NCBI GenBank assembly: GCA_029531795.1
Contig: JAPEIS010000001.1
Location: 2,294,001 to 2,358,000, forward strand
Length of the DNA: 64,000 nucleotides
DNA from: Sclerotinia nivalis
Taxonomy: Eukaryota; Ascomycota; Leotiomycetes; Helotiales; Sclerotiniaceae
Reading direction: 5' to 3'
Numbering within the stretch: the first letter of the stretch is position 1; each line of letters opens with the position of its first letter. The notes beneath the pieces were generated by a model. That model saw only the letters and a list, made by a program, of their open reading frames with translations, made no database searches and had not been told where the DNA came from. A program made the translations under genes and the position numbers. This document shows, in pieces, positions 1-11,500 of this stretch.

Positions 1-405
1 TGGGCGGAGATACTTGCCATTTTTCCAAGAAAAATCGGATCTGTCCACACAGACTCAGGATTGATTGTTGTCAAAACTCGTCTAGGATCTGTCAGAGATT
101 TGTCTGTTTCGAAGATGAATCTTAAATCAGATAAAATTGAGTGACAGTGGTGAGTTATTGTTAGCGCGAGGTTTGTGCTTTGTGGTTTAGATCAATGATG
201 AAGAGGGCTATCGAAAACAAGAAAAGGTTCACCTTCGCGGATGAAAAAAAGTAGAGTTCGACACCATTAAATATTGTACTCCAATATCACCATCACCATG
301 ACTTCGAGATTAATAAGAATATTACTTTAGATTTCAGTCATTGTTAAATTTTCTACCACAACGATACTTAGTACAAAAATCAGCTGTGTGCTCACCACTC
401 TTGGC
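1..405. other. intergenic, nothing recognised
   Basis: No supported gene or repeat was seen. The stretch is the window edge downstream of the decayed minus-strand frame that ends at 406. Confidence 0.4.
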
Positions 406-893
406 TCACAAACTACCATCTCTCATTTCTTTTTTCGTTCTCATTACTTCTCCAATCGCTTTCTTCTCGGCGTCATCCTTCAACCACGCGAAGTTGAATG
501 ACGAAGCAAGCATACCATTAATTGCTGCAGTACAAATAGCAGTCCCAAGTATGGCAACCATACTATAAAAGAACATTGTCATCCTTCTCCCAAATCTATA
601 ACTCCCAAGTATGATAAAGAATACCCCAAGATATTTCTACCCAATAGCTCACTGGCAGAATGCCGATAGTGAGGTTTTAAGTTTACAAAACTCTGAGTCT
701 CCAAAATCTCAAATTCCAGGGACAATGGAAGTGCATTCGGGACTCATATCCTTCTATCAATCCCAAGACCCTTCATCACCATCGTCCCCGAACAGAGCCG
801 AAGTAGGAAGAAACCCAAGGGCAATAAGCCGCAATAGGAAAATAAAAGAAGCACAGTACAGTTTTGTCAAAGTTTCACCTGCTACTGCTGCAA
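406..893 (-). pseudogene. decayed membrane-protein gene remnant
   Basis: On the minus strand an open stretch of about 43 codons (from about 893 down) reads as one hydrophobic segment. Further down, a second frame ends at the stop 406-408 with a hydrophobic segment, a basic GSYRFGRR loop like the cytoplasmic loop of MFS carriers, a second membrane segment and a charged tail. Stops and at least one frame change separate the parts, and no single intron rejoins them convincingly. I infer the 3' end of a dead transporter-like gene. The family assignment is weak, and it could instead be a poorly spliced gene whose introns I failed to see. Confidence 0.25.
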
Positions 894-2464
894 GTTATTG
901 ATAAGATTTGCATCGTAACCCTGCACATATTCGCTCATCGGGGGTATCTAATTAGGAAATTGAGTTTAAGTAGCCCTCTATCATGTCACCGAGGACCACT
1001 TTTGTGACGGTTTGTCGGTTAAATAAGATGAGGAGGCGAGTACATCTCTGTCGACGCGTGGAGCTGTGGTCAGGAACATCATTTGACCCTGGCAAAGAGG
1101 AGGATGCGATGTTGAGTAGAGAAGAGAAAGTGAGATACTTTCCACAAGCAAATGGAAGTCCATTGTATTATATTTATTTCTCTTCACGACTGTCCCCAGC
1201 TGCAGTTTCATCCCTCTGCATACAAGTTATGCTATCAAAACTGCAATACTATCTAGATAACCCACCCCACACTTCCCACCATTTTGGTATTTCCTGCAGA
1301 GCATATCAACTGCGCATCTTCGAGACATCCTGCCCGCGATAGCAGGCTAATGTTGCCTTGGGAATGATGTGCAACTGATTTGCACCTCGCTTGTCGGGGA
1401 TATTTATTCGGGATCGCGGGGTACAGTATTTCCAAGCTTTGGGGCTTGATGAACCAACTGCGGTTGGTTAGACATGCAGGCGTTGTCGATTGATGGGTTA
1501 TTTCTGGAAGATCTTCATGGAGCATGGGGTGAGGTGCGACTATGGCCGAGGAATGTTTGGCTTGTGCATGTATTGTGACGTGACGGAAATGTATCCAACT
1601 CCTCACTTCATCTCAACATTAAAGAGAGCTACTGCAGTTCTAGTTCGTTTTGCTGAATTTTCTTAAAGTAAATCATTCAAGGTTATTAATACATCTACCT
1701 CTTAACGAGCCTCCCTCCGCCTAGAATTTCCATCCTATGCTCAACCCAAAAAGAAGAGGACGCATAAAACTAACGCGAATGCCTTCTAGCAAAATGCAAG
1801 AACCACATTAACGGATGGTAATATGTAGCATAGCATTCTACACCGATCATCTGCGTCCACAAAACGGAAAGCTTGAATGATGAATTTAGGCCGAAGAAAA
1901 GCTCTCTCATGCACATATTCGTGGTGTGAAATGTTGAGTTTCTTCGATTATGACGGCGGGTTGAGGATGGTTATAACACTATTCTATGGAGTGTGTAGGG
2001 GAGTTGGGAGTATACATTTAGCGTTTTATCATCGGTGTGATAGATATGTTATTCTTGAGAGAAAAATTGAGTCATGCTGGGAAGGATTAGATTGAGATAT
2101 AGAGCACTCTTGATTCTTGAAACATAGGAATATATATATATATGGAATGCATCTCTGTTTATGTTTGTGTATACTTAGAAATCAAAGGTAATGAATGAGG
2201 TTGAGTTGGATGATGCTTTTGCTATATAATGCGCAAGAATGTTTGCAAGGACAGAGACCAGTAAAGGATTCAAGCATCTGAGGAAGATGTTAGGGCATCC
2301 ACGAGGGAATGCGTTCATGTGAGCTAACCAGAACATGTTGATGCCTCAGGCAATTACAGTATTGCCCCACTTCACATGCATGTTGCCGCAAAGGAAAAAA
2401 AAAGTAGAATCAAAAACACGCACAAAAGACGACAGCGACAGCGAAGTTCAAACCTGATGGATCG
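894..2464. other. intergenic, nothing recognised
   Basis: Only short open frames with no recognisable protein character were seen on either strand. A short (ta)n tract lies near 2130-2145, and an A-run followed by a run of AGACGACAGCGACAGCGA lies just before the dph4 start, probably its promoter and 5' leader. Confidence 0.4.
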
Positions 2465-3007
2465 ATGACTTGCACATCTACATATTACGAGATCTTAGAC
2501 ATCCCATCGGCTCTTCAAAATGAAACACACATTCCGGTAGCAACTTTGCGAAGCGCATATCGACGCGCACTTCTTCGGAACCATCCAGACAAGTCTCCAG
2601 GCCAAGAACTTGGTCCTACAAACAAAACCCGAACGATTTACACGATCGATCAAATATCCATGGCTTTCTCTCACTTATCGGACTCCAAACTACGAGCACA
2701 ATATGACAAGGAATTGCGATTGCAGAATCGTTCAATAAATAGCGCTGGACAAAAGGAAAGAGAGGTTTTCCGAACGGGGGTGGAAGTAGTGGATTTAGAC
2801 GATTTGAATGTTGAAGAAGAAGATGGTGTCTGGTATAGAAGCTGTAGATGTGGAGATGATCGAGGGTTCTTGATTCGAGAGCAAGATCTGGAAGAGGCGG
2901 CTGAAGATGGCGAGATCAGTGTGGGCTGTAAGGGATGCAGTCTCTGGCTCAAGGTTCTTTTTGGTGTAATGGAGGATCTGCCGGACGATAAGGTTTCGGG
3001 TGCATAG
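2465..3007 (+). CDS. dph4: DPH4-like J-domain protein, diphthamide synthesis
   Basis: An intronless 180-codon gene. Residues 5-85 form a J domain with the invariant HPD at 40-42. After an acidic linker comes a CSL-type zinc finger, C127-x-C129 and C155-x2-C158, with the conserved WLKV that follows it. J domain plus CSL finger in about 180 aa is the architecture of Dph4/Jjj3. This protein works with the Dph1-Dph2-Dph3 machinery in the first steps of diphthamide modification of elongation factor 2, and the CSL finger binds iron or zinc. The start chosen is the first ATG, seven codons before the J-domain tyrosine pair. The J domain has a slightly long helix II-III loop (residues 44-60), common in fungal homologues. 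The neighbours are decayed genes and give no functional context. Confidence 0.92.
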   Translation: MTCTSTYYEILDIPSALQNETHIPVATLRSAYRRALLRNHPDKSPGQELGPTNKTRTIYTIDQISMAFSHLSDSKLRAQYDKELRLQNRSINSAGQKEREVFRTGVEVVDLDDLNVEEEDGVWYRSCRCGDDRGFLIREQDLEEAAEDGEISVGCKGCSLWLKVLFGVMEDLPDDKVSGA

Positions 3008-4208
3008 ATGCAGGTAAATATAGGATAATGGTACCTACCTGGTTTGCGGTCAGAGGCTGGAACACAACGTGAGGTACGATAATGCAAAGCAAATATGACA
3101 ATAGAAAGCTTCAATAAAGAGTCGCCGAGTTCACCGACTAGGGGGAATGCAATGTTATGGCAGACGCTAGGGAACTTTACATATGGAAATTCACCTAGAA
3201 TGTAACTGTAGGTAATAACTGCTACGAGAATGGATTGATATCTAGACAGATCTCAACTGCTCTAAAAAATATGTACCGTCTTCCTATGACTTCCAATCAA
3301 AGCTCGAAAGCTATTGGTCGCCTCAAACTTGCGGTGGTTGTAAATCTTCCTCTTGCAACAACCAAAATAAACCTTACGGTAAATATTGGAGCACGTCAAC
3401 ACATCGTAGGAGAAAAAACGATAAAGTGCTGTTCGTACCGTTTAAGTTGCTTGAGGAAGAAAGAATTGGAAGAGCACAGGAAAAAGTTTTGAGTAACAAT
3501 ATATGGGGATGTCAGTCTAGTTCTAATGCGGTTTAATGCCAGTATATATTATTCACCGCTTTCATATCCCTGTTTGAGGTAGTAAATGATTCTTCAAACT
3601 TTCTTTGGTGTATGGGTTCGCTGATTTATAACAACCTCTCTTTTCACCGTTACGGATTTACATGGAGATCATAATACGTGAATTTATCTCAAATGTGCTT
3701 GCCTGCAAATCTGTAAATCTCACTTGCACATGTCAGTAACGTGTGGTTTTAAGGAAGATGCTCCCGAGTAGGTATCTCTCAGTGGATTATCCTAAATCTA
3801 TTCTCGTGCCATCCATTCACTTGTTTCTACCCAAAGAGTGACATTTCTCCATTCACGGGATTAGAATCGTATTGATTAGCTCCTAGGTAATCTTTGATTT
3901 GATACAAAGTAGCTCAAATTAGCCTCGGGGAGACTACCACCCAATTGATCTGTATCAATCTAAGAGGTTCAATTTGACCGCATTCAATACCTCCCAAGAC
4001 CTTCAGCTTGCACTTTCCCATACATCAAGTGAATAGCTTATTAGTTTTGCCTGAGTATGGCATTTGATAGATTGTTTCTATCGACTACAGATTTGGAGGA
4101 TTATAACCTCCTGTGGGCATTGTTAAAAGCAAATTTGATGCTGCGTTTGCAGTTGTCATCGGCCTCGGCAAATACAACCTCACCTATTGAAAAAGCAAAG
4201 TCACCAAA
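3008..4208. other. intergenic, nothing recognised
   Basis: An 85-codon open frame at 3235-3492 has no family features and no convincing start context. The rest is AT-rich with scattered stops on both strands. It presumably holds the dph4 3' UTR and the old promoter of the F-box pseudogene. Confidence 0.4.
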
Positions 4209-5690
4209 ATGAAAGTCCCACAAGAAGTACTGAACAAAATTGTCGGATTTTTTCCTCAACACCATGAGAACACATTATCTCTACCCGATCTCGCCACAGT
4301 CTCACGCGCATGGCAGCAGGCTGTTGAACTCACCCCTTTCCGATCCTTGCGCGTCGATAGTGAAGACCTTGATACATTCAAATTGGTTTTTTCTTCGACA
4401 TCGATGAACCGTCATCGCTTGCTCAAAAACCTGACGTTCAATATTTTGTTGCATCCATACAGCGACGATGATTGTGCCAAATAGGAGACAGAAGATGATA
4501 GAGCTATCAACAATAAAGTTGCTAGTAATCACATGTTCATACTATTAAATTTTTTGTCACGGTGGCCCGCCGATGAGAATCTGACCCTCGTTGTCAACAT
4601 TTACTCCCCCATGGACTGTAATCATCGAGGAGAGGAGAAGTTCGAGAATGATCACAGAGACGTCGATAGAGGGGCTCGTGAGGATCTATTCCACTTGCGG
4701 TACAGATACTCCTACACTCATCTCAAATACCAACTATCCATCAGTGCCATGTGTGACATCTTTCATGCCGCCCCAAGGTACAACACGATATTTGGACCCA
4801 TGCAGTCTAGTGGCATTAACTTATACGTTTCCAAGGTTACAAAGAATCAACTGGTCACACCAAGACCCAGGCTATTTCATTGCCCTCCGTCGCAAACATA
4901 TAGAGCAATTCGCTGAATCAATCCATCGCCCGAGTACCTACACAACGCGAGAGTTCCCAACCTTGCTGGCCCGACAGGCGAGAAATCTCTGTGTGATGCC
5001 CTGCGTATCATGATAGCCAAGAGCAAGTTTCAGAAAATATATTACGAAGGTCCCATCGACCAGTCACTCTTCTGGCCTAATGATGCATCCAAGGAATTAA
5101 CCATTTTAGATTGGAGATCTGTAGTCGAACTTACCATCCGATTCGATATGGCCAGTCTCTCCGGCCAATGGTTCTTCAAAGGCCTTCTAGACGACAAATT
5201 CTATGACAAAAGTAGCGACGAGCCACTTCCGCACAACACAGCTGGCCTTTTTCCACCGGGAAACGGGACCGAGGAAGACGATAGCGGGGCACTCGCGCTT
5301 CTAGAATCAATGAAACCACACACGGACAAAGAGGGCTTCGGCATCGATGATTTTGACTTTCGTCGTATTCCTCGCGATGAAGCCATGATCCCAATGCTTA
5401 AAGCGCTTGCACACCGTCTCAGGAATACTTTATCGCTGAAGATTGCGTATTTGGAGACTAGTCTTCCGCACGGTCATGGCAAGTGGTTCTTTTCATATGG
5501 GGCGCCGGGTGTAGAGTGCGGATTTGAAAATTACATGGCGGAGGCTGATCTTGGTTCATTGCGAGCGAGGGTGTTTTTCCATACGGAGGATTAGAGGCCA
5601 AATGACGAGGTGGTGCGTCTGTTTCGTGGTGTGGGAGAGGATTGTTATGGGGAAAATGCTATTGTTACTTTCTTGCCGTTTTTGTATTGA
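4209..5690 (+). pseudogene. F-box-like protein pseudogene
   Basis: The protein can be followed from an F-box-like start (PQEVLNKIVGFF, then LPDLATVSRAWQQAV) to the stop at 5688-5690, but only by passing four lesions. These are an in-frame TAG at 4482-4484, a frame change from frame 3 to frame 1 near 4710-4725, a return to frame 3 near 4925-4950, and an in-frame TAG at 5592-5594, after which sensible sequence (RPNDEVVRLFRGVGEDCYG) continues to the final stop. None of the frame changes has room for an intron. The C-terminal part (5010-5591) still reads like an intact protein, with an acidic middle and a two-strand end, so decay looks recent. This fits the large F-box families of Botrytis relatives. 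Function is presumed lost. Confidence 0.75.
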
Positions 5691-5720
5691 GTTGCTGATG
5701 TGCGTAGTACTTTACTGTAG

Positions 5721-6534
5721 GCATACATACATAAAGAACTGGAGTCTGCGAACCCAGATACAGCTGATTTTGGCGAGACGGGGGACAAGAACGGTCTGCT
5801 AGCCCCTACTTTCTATGCCAGGGTTCTCGCCCAAGGGGATGCTAAGGCCCATCTCATTGTCTCAATAGAATTTGGAGCTAATTTTGATGAGCGCTGGGCT
5901 GTGTCGCCCTTGACGGCCCAGGTCACTGCGGATAACTGGGTTCAAGTAAAAGTTGCTGCCGGTGTCAGCACTGTGGCTTCATGTCCCTTCACTTGGCGTA
6001 TGGACGCTGGTGTTGATATATATGCCAAGGCTGATGGGTTTAAATGGACCACTGGAATATACGCTCTGCCTGGTTCGGCCAAGTTCACAATCTACAAAGG
6101 CGGGACATATCCCGACTTGACTCAAGGAAGTCCTTCAAGGCGAAGTCTCCAAGGTCCAGGTGATCTAAACTCTTCTCTAGATATGGACATTGAGGAACCC
6201 TATCATCAGCAAATTGAACGAGGTGCAAATGCCCAAATGGGTGGGGAAAGAAACAGCAGGCAAAGACTGGTCCAAATGGACATCCAGAGGTCTCGAAGGG
6301 AAGTGGAACAGCTTCATGAAGCAGCAGGCCACGACTGCTAAGGACAAGGCCGTCAAATACATAGACGATAATTTGAAGACGATGAAGGATAATTATGCAA
6401 CCGCGTTCAACAAAGAGCAGGCGAAAGGCTCGGGGCCTGAGAATGAGGCCTTGAGGAAATTGATTGAGAAGATTGAGAAACTCGAAATAGAATGGACACG
6501 ATATAAGCCGGTTTCCTGGGGTAATCCGTTCTAA
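5721..6534 (+). pseudogene. 5'-truncated gene remnant, function unknown
   Basis: An open frame without a start codon begins right after a TAG at 5718-5720, itself in a ctgtag context that could be an old 3' splice site. It runs to about 6125 (FYARVLAQGDAKAHLIV, then VKVAAGVSTVASCPFTWRMD and GIYALPGSAKFTIY). A second frame continues after the probable 3' splice site at 6180 (branch-like tctaaac just before it) and ends at 6534 with a Lys/Glu-rich coiled-coil-like tail. The first part resembles a beta-rich domain, the second a helical one. No catalytic motif was recognised. No first exon can be found, because the F-box pseudogene sits immediately upstream, so a 5' truncation by rearrangement is the simplest reading. 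Confidence 0.35.
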
Positions 6535-8052
6535 AAATGGAGGATGGGCTGTAAACTAGTCATTTTTAATTCGGGGATGAATTGAACAAATGCTGCTCCT
6601 CTCCTGGCATTCAAAGTCAAACTACTTATTTCCCGGCCAGGATTCATTACATGTAATAAATTTCATCTCTGTCGCTTTAATAGTGACTCTTCTGGAGATC
6701 AAATCTTCAGAGTGCGGATCATGACCGGCAGATAGTCCCATTGCAACCATATCCAGGCAAAAGTATCAAGCATATCGCGCCACCGGTCCATTTTCGCATC
6801 TCCAGAAGGAAATACCCTATCCTATTCATATAATAGTAGTACTAAATACAACTTCTCCAAAGTTCCTGCCACATTCCTTGTGTGGAAGACACCAATACCT
6901 CTTTATATGCAACTCAAGCTCTCGCATCACCAATGTTTGGCAGTCTATCTTAGACTACAATGGATTGGAGATCGGCCTATCTTTTCATAAATTTATCATT
7001 TTGATACGTAGTTAAGAACATTAAATCCAAAACACCAAGTGAATCGAGATTTATAACAATACCATGGATATTTTCCAATGACAATCAGATCGACTGAAGA
7101 AGAAATTCGAAATATAGCAGTATAGAAAAAGAGTTACGACATATAACAAATCTGCATAATTAGAAAAGAATTGAAGGAAAAGAAATGAAAAGAAAGAAAG
7201 TTCCTCCATATGATTAATTACTCCATGGGTTAGCAATGATTAGCAATGATTTTACAGAGTGATATACTAGGTAGAATCAGAAGATAATCAATTTATCTAA
7301 CAATGTGATATGAATTGTAGCTCGAACAGATAAGTATCAACCGTAATTTTGCACGCATGGATATTTTTTTCCGTAGGGTAGGGGATAGGAGCACACTTGT
7401 CTGGAGTTCTTTTGTTGGTTCTTTATTGTGATTTTTAAATCCCCAAGTTTACATAAACCTGGTCCTTCATTTTGTCCTTTCCTTTGATATTCGCTTTGTG
7501 CAATAACGCATGCGTTGTTCCATTGTCATATAGCCTCATAGCGAAAGCTATTCTGTGGATTCAACCATGAAATGGTTTTGAAGGCTCTAAGAGCTTCTGA
7601 CCGGACAGGCAAAAAAAAAAATTTGTTCACAATACTGGAGTTGCCAATAATGCCGTGCCGCGAGCCTCAGGCTTTTTGTTCTTTCTTCTCTCTTATGCGG
7701 CGTGTACTTTTTGCTTCCTACTTTTGTATATGTATTGGTCCTTGACCATTTAATTCGAGGGGAATCAAGATTTGTCTCTTAGCTCAAAATGTCATATTCA
7801 CCCAGGTGCGCAAAGCGATGAGATACATCTCCTCAACTACGGCACGTGGTTTCATCCCAAAGAGACGACGCAGCTATACCGCTCCAAACACGACCCTCAT
7901 TTCTAGGCTAGCGAGAAGATACTTCAAGTGCAGCAGACATAAAGGGGTTTATTGAGTTCATCACTCAATTAGAGAGCAACGAAGAAAAAACAAACTATTG
8001 TTTTGAAACACTTGAGGCTCTAGATGTAAGCAAAGATGACATATTTGAACAT
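6535..8052. other. intergenic, AT-rich
   Basis: No gene was recognised. The stretch 6950-7450 is especially AT-rich with many A-runs, including a 60-codon frame at 7051-7236 that reads as low-complexity Phe/Leu and is not credible. Bases 7800-8050 may hold the lost 5' end of the following pseudogene. Confidence 0.4.
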
Positions 8053-10295
8053 ATGAATATCGTATTTAAGTTGCTGAAAAGCAACCCAGCTTGGTGGAAG
8101 GGTAGATATACCGAAGAGGCTCTCAACCATCAGCTTCTACACATTCGTAAAGGGTTGGAGGAAAACATACCACGCATTCGCGTGCGCCGCATGGAAAGAA
8201 TCAATTATATCAAAACGAGATGGTCCAATTACCAAGGGGTATGCTCTTGGGTAGAGGAACCATCCCAATCAAGTAACTTCCTTTATCACCTAGCAAAAGT
8301 TGCCAAGAAGTTTCCAGATTATTCCAGCACATGCGTTACATCGATTGAACGATGCCCTAATTCAACGACTTCTTACATCAAAAAAGGGTTCAAGAAAGGA
8401 AAAGCGATTGCAGGGATCAGACTGTGAGAGAGCCTTGAACATACAAAAAGTTCAGAGACACCCTCAATCAACTTATGAATCCCTACAACTGAGTAGGAGC
8501 CCATCCACAGGGTTATTTGAGGATATAAACAAGAATCACAACCAAGACAGGCCAAACAGTCTTATTGATGGGTCGCTTTTGTTAGAAGAAAACAATGCAG
8601 GTGTACATATATATACACCACATATCCAAGCCGCAGAAGATTTACTTCGAGCGGCAAGCGAGGCTGTAGATGATAGGCTCGACGCAAATTCTTCTTGCTC
8701 TTCTCAAGCTATCCCAGCATACCCCGGTTTTGATTCGGAGGACGAAGAGCTGGAATCCTCGGCCTACTCTAGCTCTGATGAGTATATGGTATCGAGCTTT
8801 TCTCAAATAGCACCTGATCGCCCTTCATGCCATTTTGCAGCGTCTTTTCGTAGAAGAATCGATGGGTTGCACCGAGACTATAAATGGAGGCCTACCCCAA
8901 AAGACGTGACTGAAAATCTTTAGATTATTCTTAACAAGCCGTTCGGAGCTCGCGTCCAGTGTGTGTAAGGCACCAACGAAAGATAGCAGTCTTGTCCGGG
9001 CTTAAGGTCAAATACTTAAAGCAACCTGAGCTCATTAAAAGAATGGAAGCCTTAAAACAAGGCAAGCCTCGCCGGTGAAAGTGCTTTGGAAACACATAAG
9101 CTAGGCACATCACGTGGTTGGTTTACAAATTTGCATCGCCTATATAGGAAGTCTGATGCTTTGGGACATTATAAATTCGCCAAGCAAGCAAAGTGGCCAT
9201 CAAAGAGCATTCAAGATCGACTCTTTGACCCCGACTTTTTAAAAAGAGCACTTTTATTTCTTATGTCTGCAGAGGTTACAGGGGAAGATGGCTGGGATCC
9301 CAATGCTGCCCTTACCTCCTGGGAAGATAAAGGGTCTGTAAATATTCCTATATTCAAATGGTGGTGGGGAATGGATGGAGGAGTTGCACGAATTATAGAA
9401 GATGAGCTTGATATGTACAAACATCATACTCGTCAGCATTTGCATGGAGACGAAAGTAAAGGTTGGCTCCCAACAGCTTATTATTCCATAGCGAAGCAGT
9501 TAGCATCGCAGGACCCAGTTCATTACGCAATATATGCAGCCTTAAGACCCGATCACTGGACGAGCTTATTGTCCTATCCGTATTATGCAAAATACTCGGA
9601 ATTTGATGCCAGAAATCCAACTACAGGTGGATTTGAACATATTGACCAAGATGTTGAGAAACTTCTCAGTGGGGAATCTGGCTTAAACTCTCAGGTTCAA
9701 GAAGGATCCATTAGTTTTGATGATGAATCTTCTAAAAACTGTACCAAGATTGCCCCGGGTTTCATAAACCTGGAGTGCTTGAAAAATGGTGGAAGGAGCT
9801 ACCTGAGCATCACAGAAAGAATGGACCAGTAACTCGTATCCCGCCCTCAGCGCAACTTAATTGGGAAGCGGCCCCATGTAGGAAAGGTGAGGCTAGATTC
9901 GCTATGCCTCAAATTCCCACGGCGCTCAACCTAGGTACGCTGGAATGAAGAAGCGACGGACAATACTACCATGGTTATCAAGGGTTGCTGAGGATCAGAC
10001 AACGCTCCCTAATACTAACAAAGGTGCTGGAACTGTCCAAGACGATGCACTGGCCCGAATAGCCTGTATGCCACCCAAATCTACCCAATCAGGCAAGCCT
10101 ATATCCAACTCGTACATTCCATATAAATTCCCAGCATGTGAATCATTAGGAGCTTTATCTGACGCCCTTATTGGGCTCCGCCAGTGGGATGCGCCTGAAG
10201 TGATTTCGGAACAGGAAATATTATTTGGAGAAGATAGATCTGCAGTATTGGATTTCATTTTAGCATGGAGAGCGAAAGCTTATACCGATGCATAA
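8053..10295 (+). pseudogene. frameshifted member of a large uncharacterised fungal family
   Basis: Protein-like sequence runs through four pieces in three frames: 8053 to about 8300 (frame 1), about 8300 to 8923 (frame 2, Ser/Asp/Glu-rich linker), 9062 to 9760 (frame 2), 9763 to 9945 (frame 1) and 9948 to 10295 (frame 3). At 9758-9765 the reading GF continues as HKPGVLEKWWKELPEHHRK only after a one-base slip. A second slip at 9943-9948 leads into KKRRTILPW. The C-terminal half matches what I remember of a widespread, unnamed filamentous-ascomycete family with a GGFEHID segment that could be an iron-binding H-x-D of a 2OG-oxygenase-like fold. That fold assignment is a guess. A gap with stops at 8921-9062 also breaks it. 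Confidence 0.55.
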
Positions 10296-11500
10296 TGAAT
10301 CAGCATAGAGCCATGGGAGAAATAAAATCGAACTAGACTCGAATTGTGCAAATCAACGATTCCAAGCTGTAGGATGATGAAGCTGGAGGTTATTCTGGAA
10401 TTCATGAGTATGATATTCGTGTATATTCGGTTGCTGATGAGAAAGGTGTACAGGGTGAATGAAGTTGGAAAAGGAAGAATGAGCAAAGATAAAGGCCAAG
10501 GTAAATCGAACTATCGCCGAAGGTAAACTGCTGCTAGAGAAAGTATCGGTGAGTATTGAGAACCATGCTGCTGAGATGCTGCTGAGATGTTGCCGAGATG
10601 TAAGGGAGATGATGGTAAGTGATGGTAAGCTGAGTGACACTTTAGTTCCAACGTTGCTGAATCAGCTTATTTAAGTGATGTCGGTGTTGAAATTATCCGT
10701 GATACCCCAATAGGCTTAGTTAAAAGAAATCATTGTAGCTATCTTCCCCACCTTTTAATTCTTCAGGTTAGAGTTTCTGAGGTATCACCTGGGCCACTTG
10801 CCACTACCACTCTCTCGGCCAATTCACCATTCACCATTCACCATTCACCATTCACCAAGACTTTATTATTAGTTGCAGATCCAGAAAGACCCAGAAAAGA
10901 CCCAGAAAAGACCCCACCTTCCTTATTGTTCAGTAGCTTCGTTGATTCCTTTCCACTCATTTCTATTGTTCCTTCTGTGCCCAAGGTTACAAAAGTGGTT
11001 ATTGTCATATTTTCTACTGCACATACAAATACAAGTAAACCGTATGCTGTACCGTAGAGTAGCTACATTTACTCTCACTTCCTTCTTCGATGTCAATGCG
11101 TATCTCCAATACCTTTACATTGTCTTTTTCTCGGCCTCCAGCCAGTATTTTCCTTTCCTTAACTAGAGCACAAAGAAGATTACCAGCTGTCAGCAGAACC
11201 TTTCAAAGTCTTTCAATTAGTTCATATCGAAGCTCAGCCTCATTGTATGTTATACCCCGCCATTTCTTTCAACCCGAGTCGCTCTTTCCATCCATTGATA
11301 CTTCCAACCAGTAATCTGAGGCAAGCTCGATTCAGCCAAGCTCAATCTATTCACTATTATTCTAGCATTATTCGAAAGCTTACCATTTATTGAAATATAG
11401 ACTCCATCCTTCAACAAAGCGTCCTGAATTATTAAACAACTTCCGAAATACCCCTTCAACAACTTCGGCAATCCGCCATTGTTCATACAGAAGACACAAT
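10296..11500. other. intergenic and 5' region of the aminopeptidase gene
   Basis: The stretch contains a gatgctgctgagat-type repeat near 10560-10600, five heptamers at 10822-10856 and a triplicated cagaaaagacc motif near 10880-10915. A 74-codon open frame at 11090-11314 starts with a Ser/Arg-rich, acid-free leader typical of mitochondrial presequences. It may be an upstream alternative first exon of the aminopeptidase gene. Confidence 0.4.
10822..10856. repeat. heptanucleotide tandem repeat, 5 x attcacc
   Basis: Five perfect head-to-tail copies of a 7-bp unit lie about 650 bp upstream of the aminopeptidase start codon. Confidence 0.9.
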
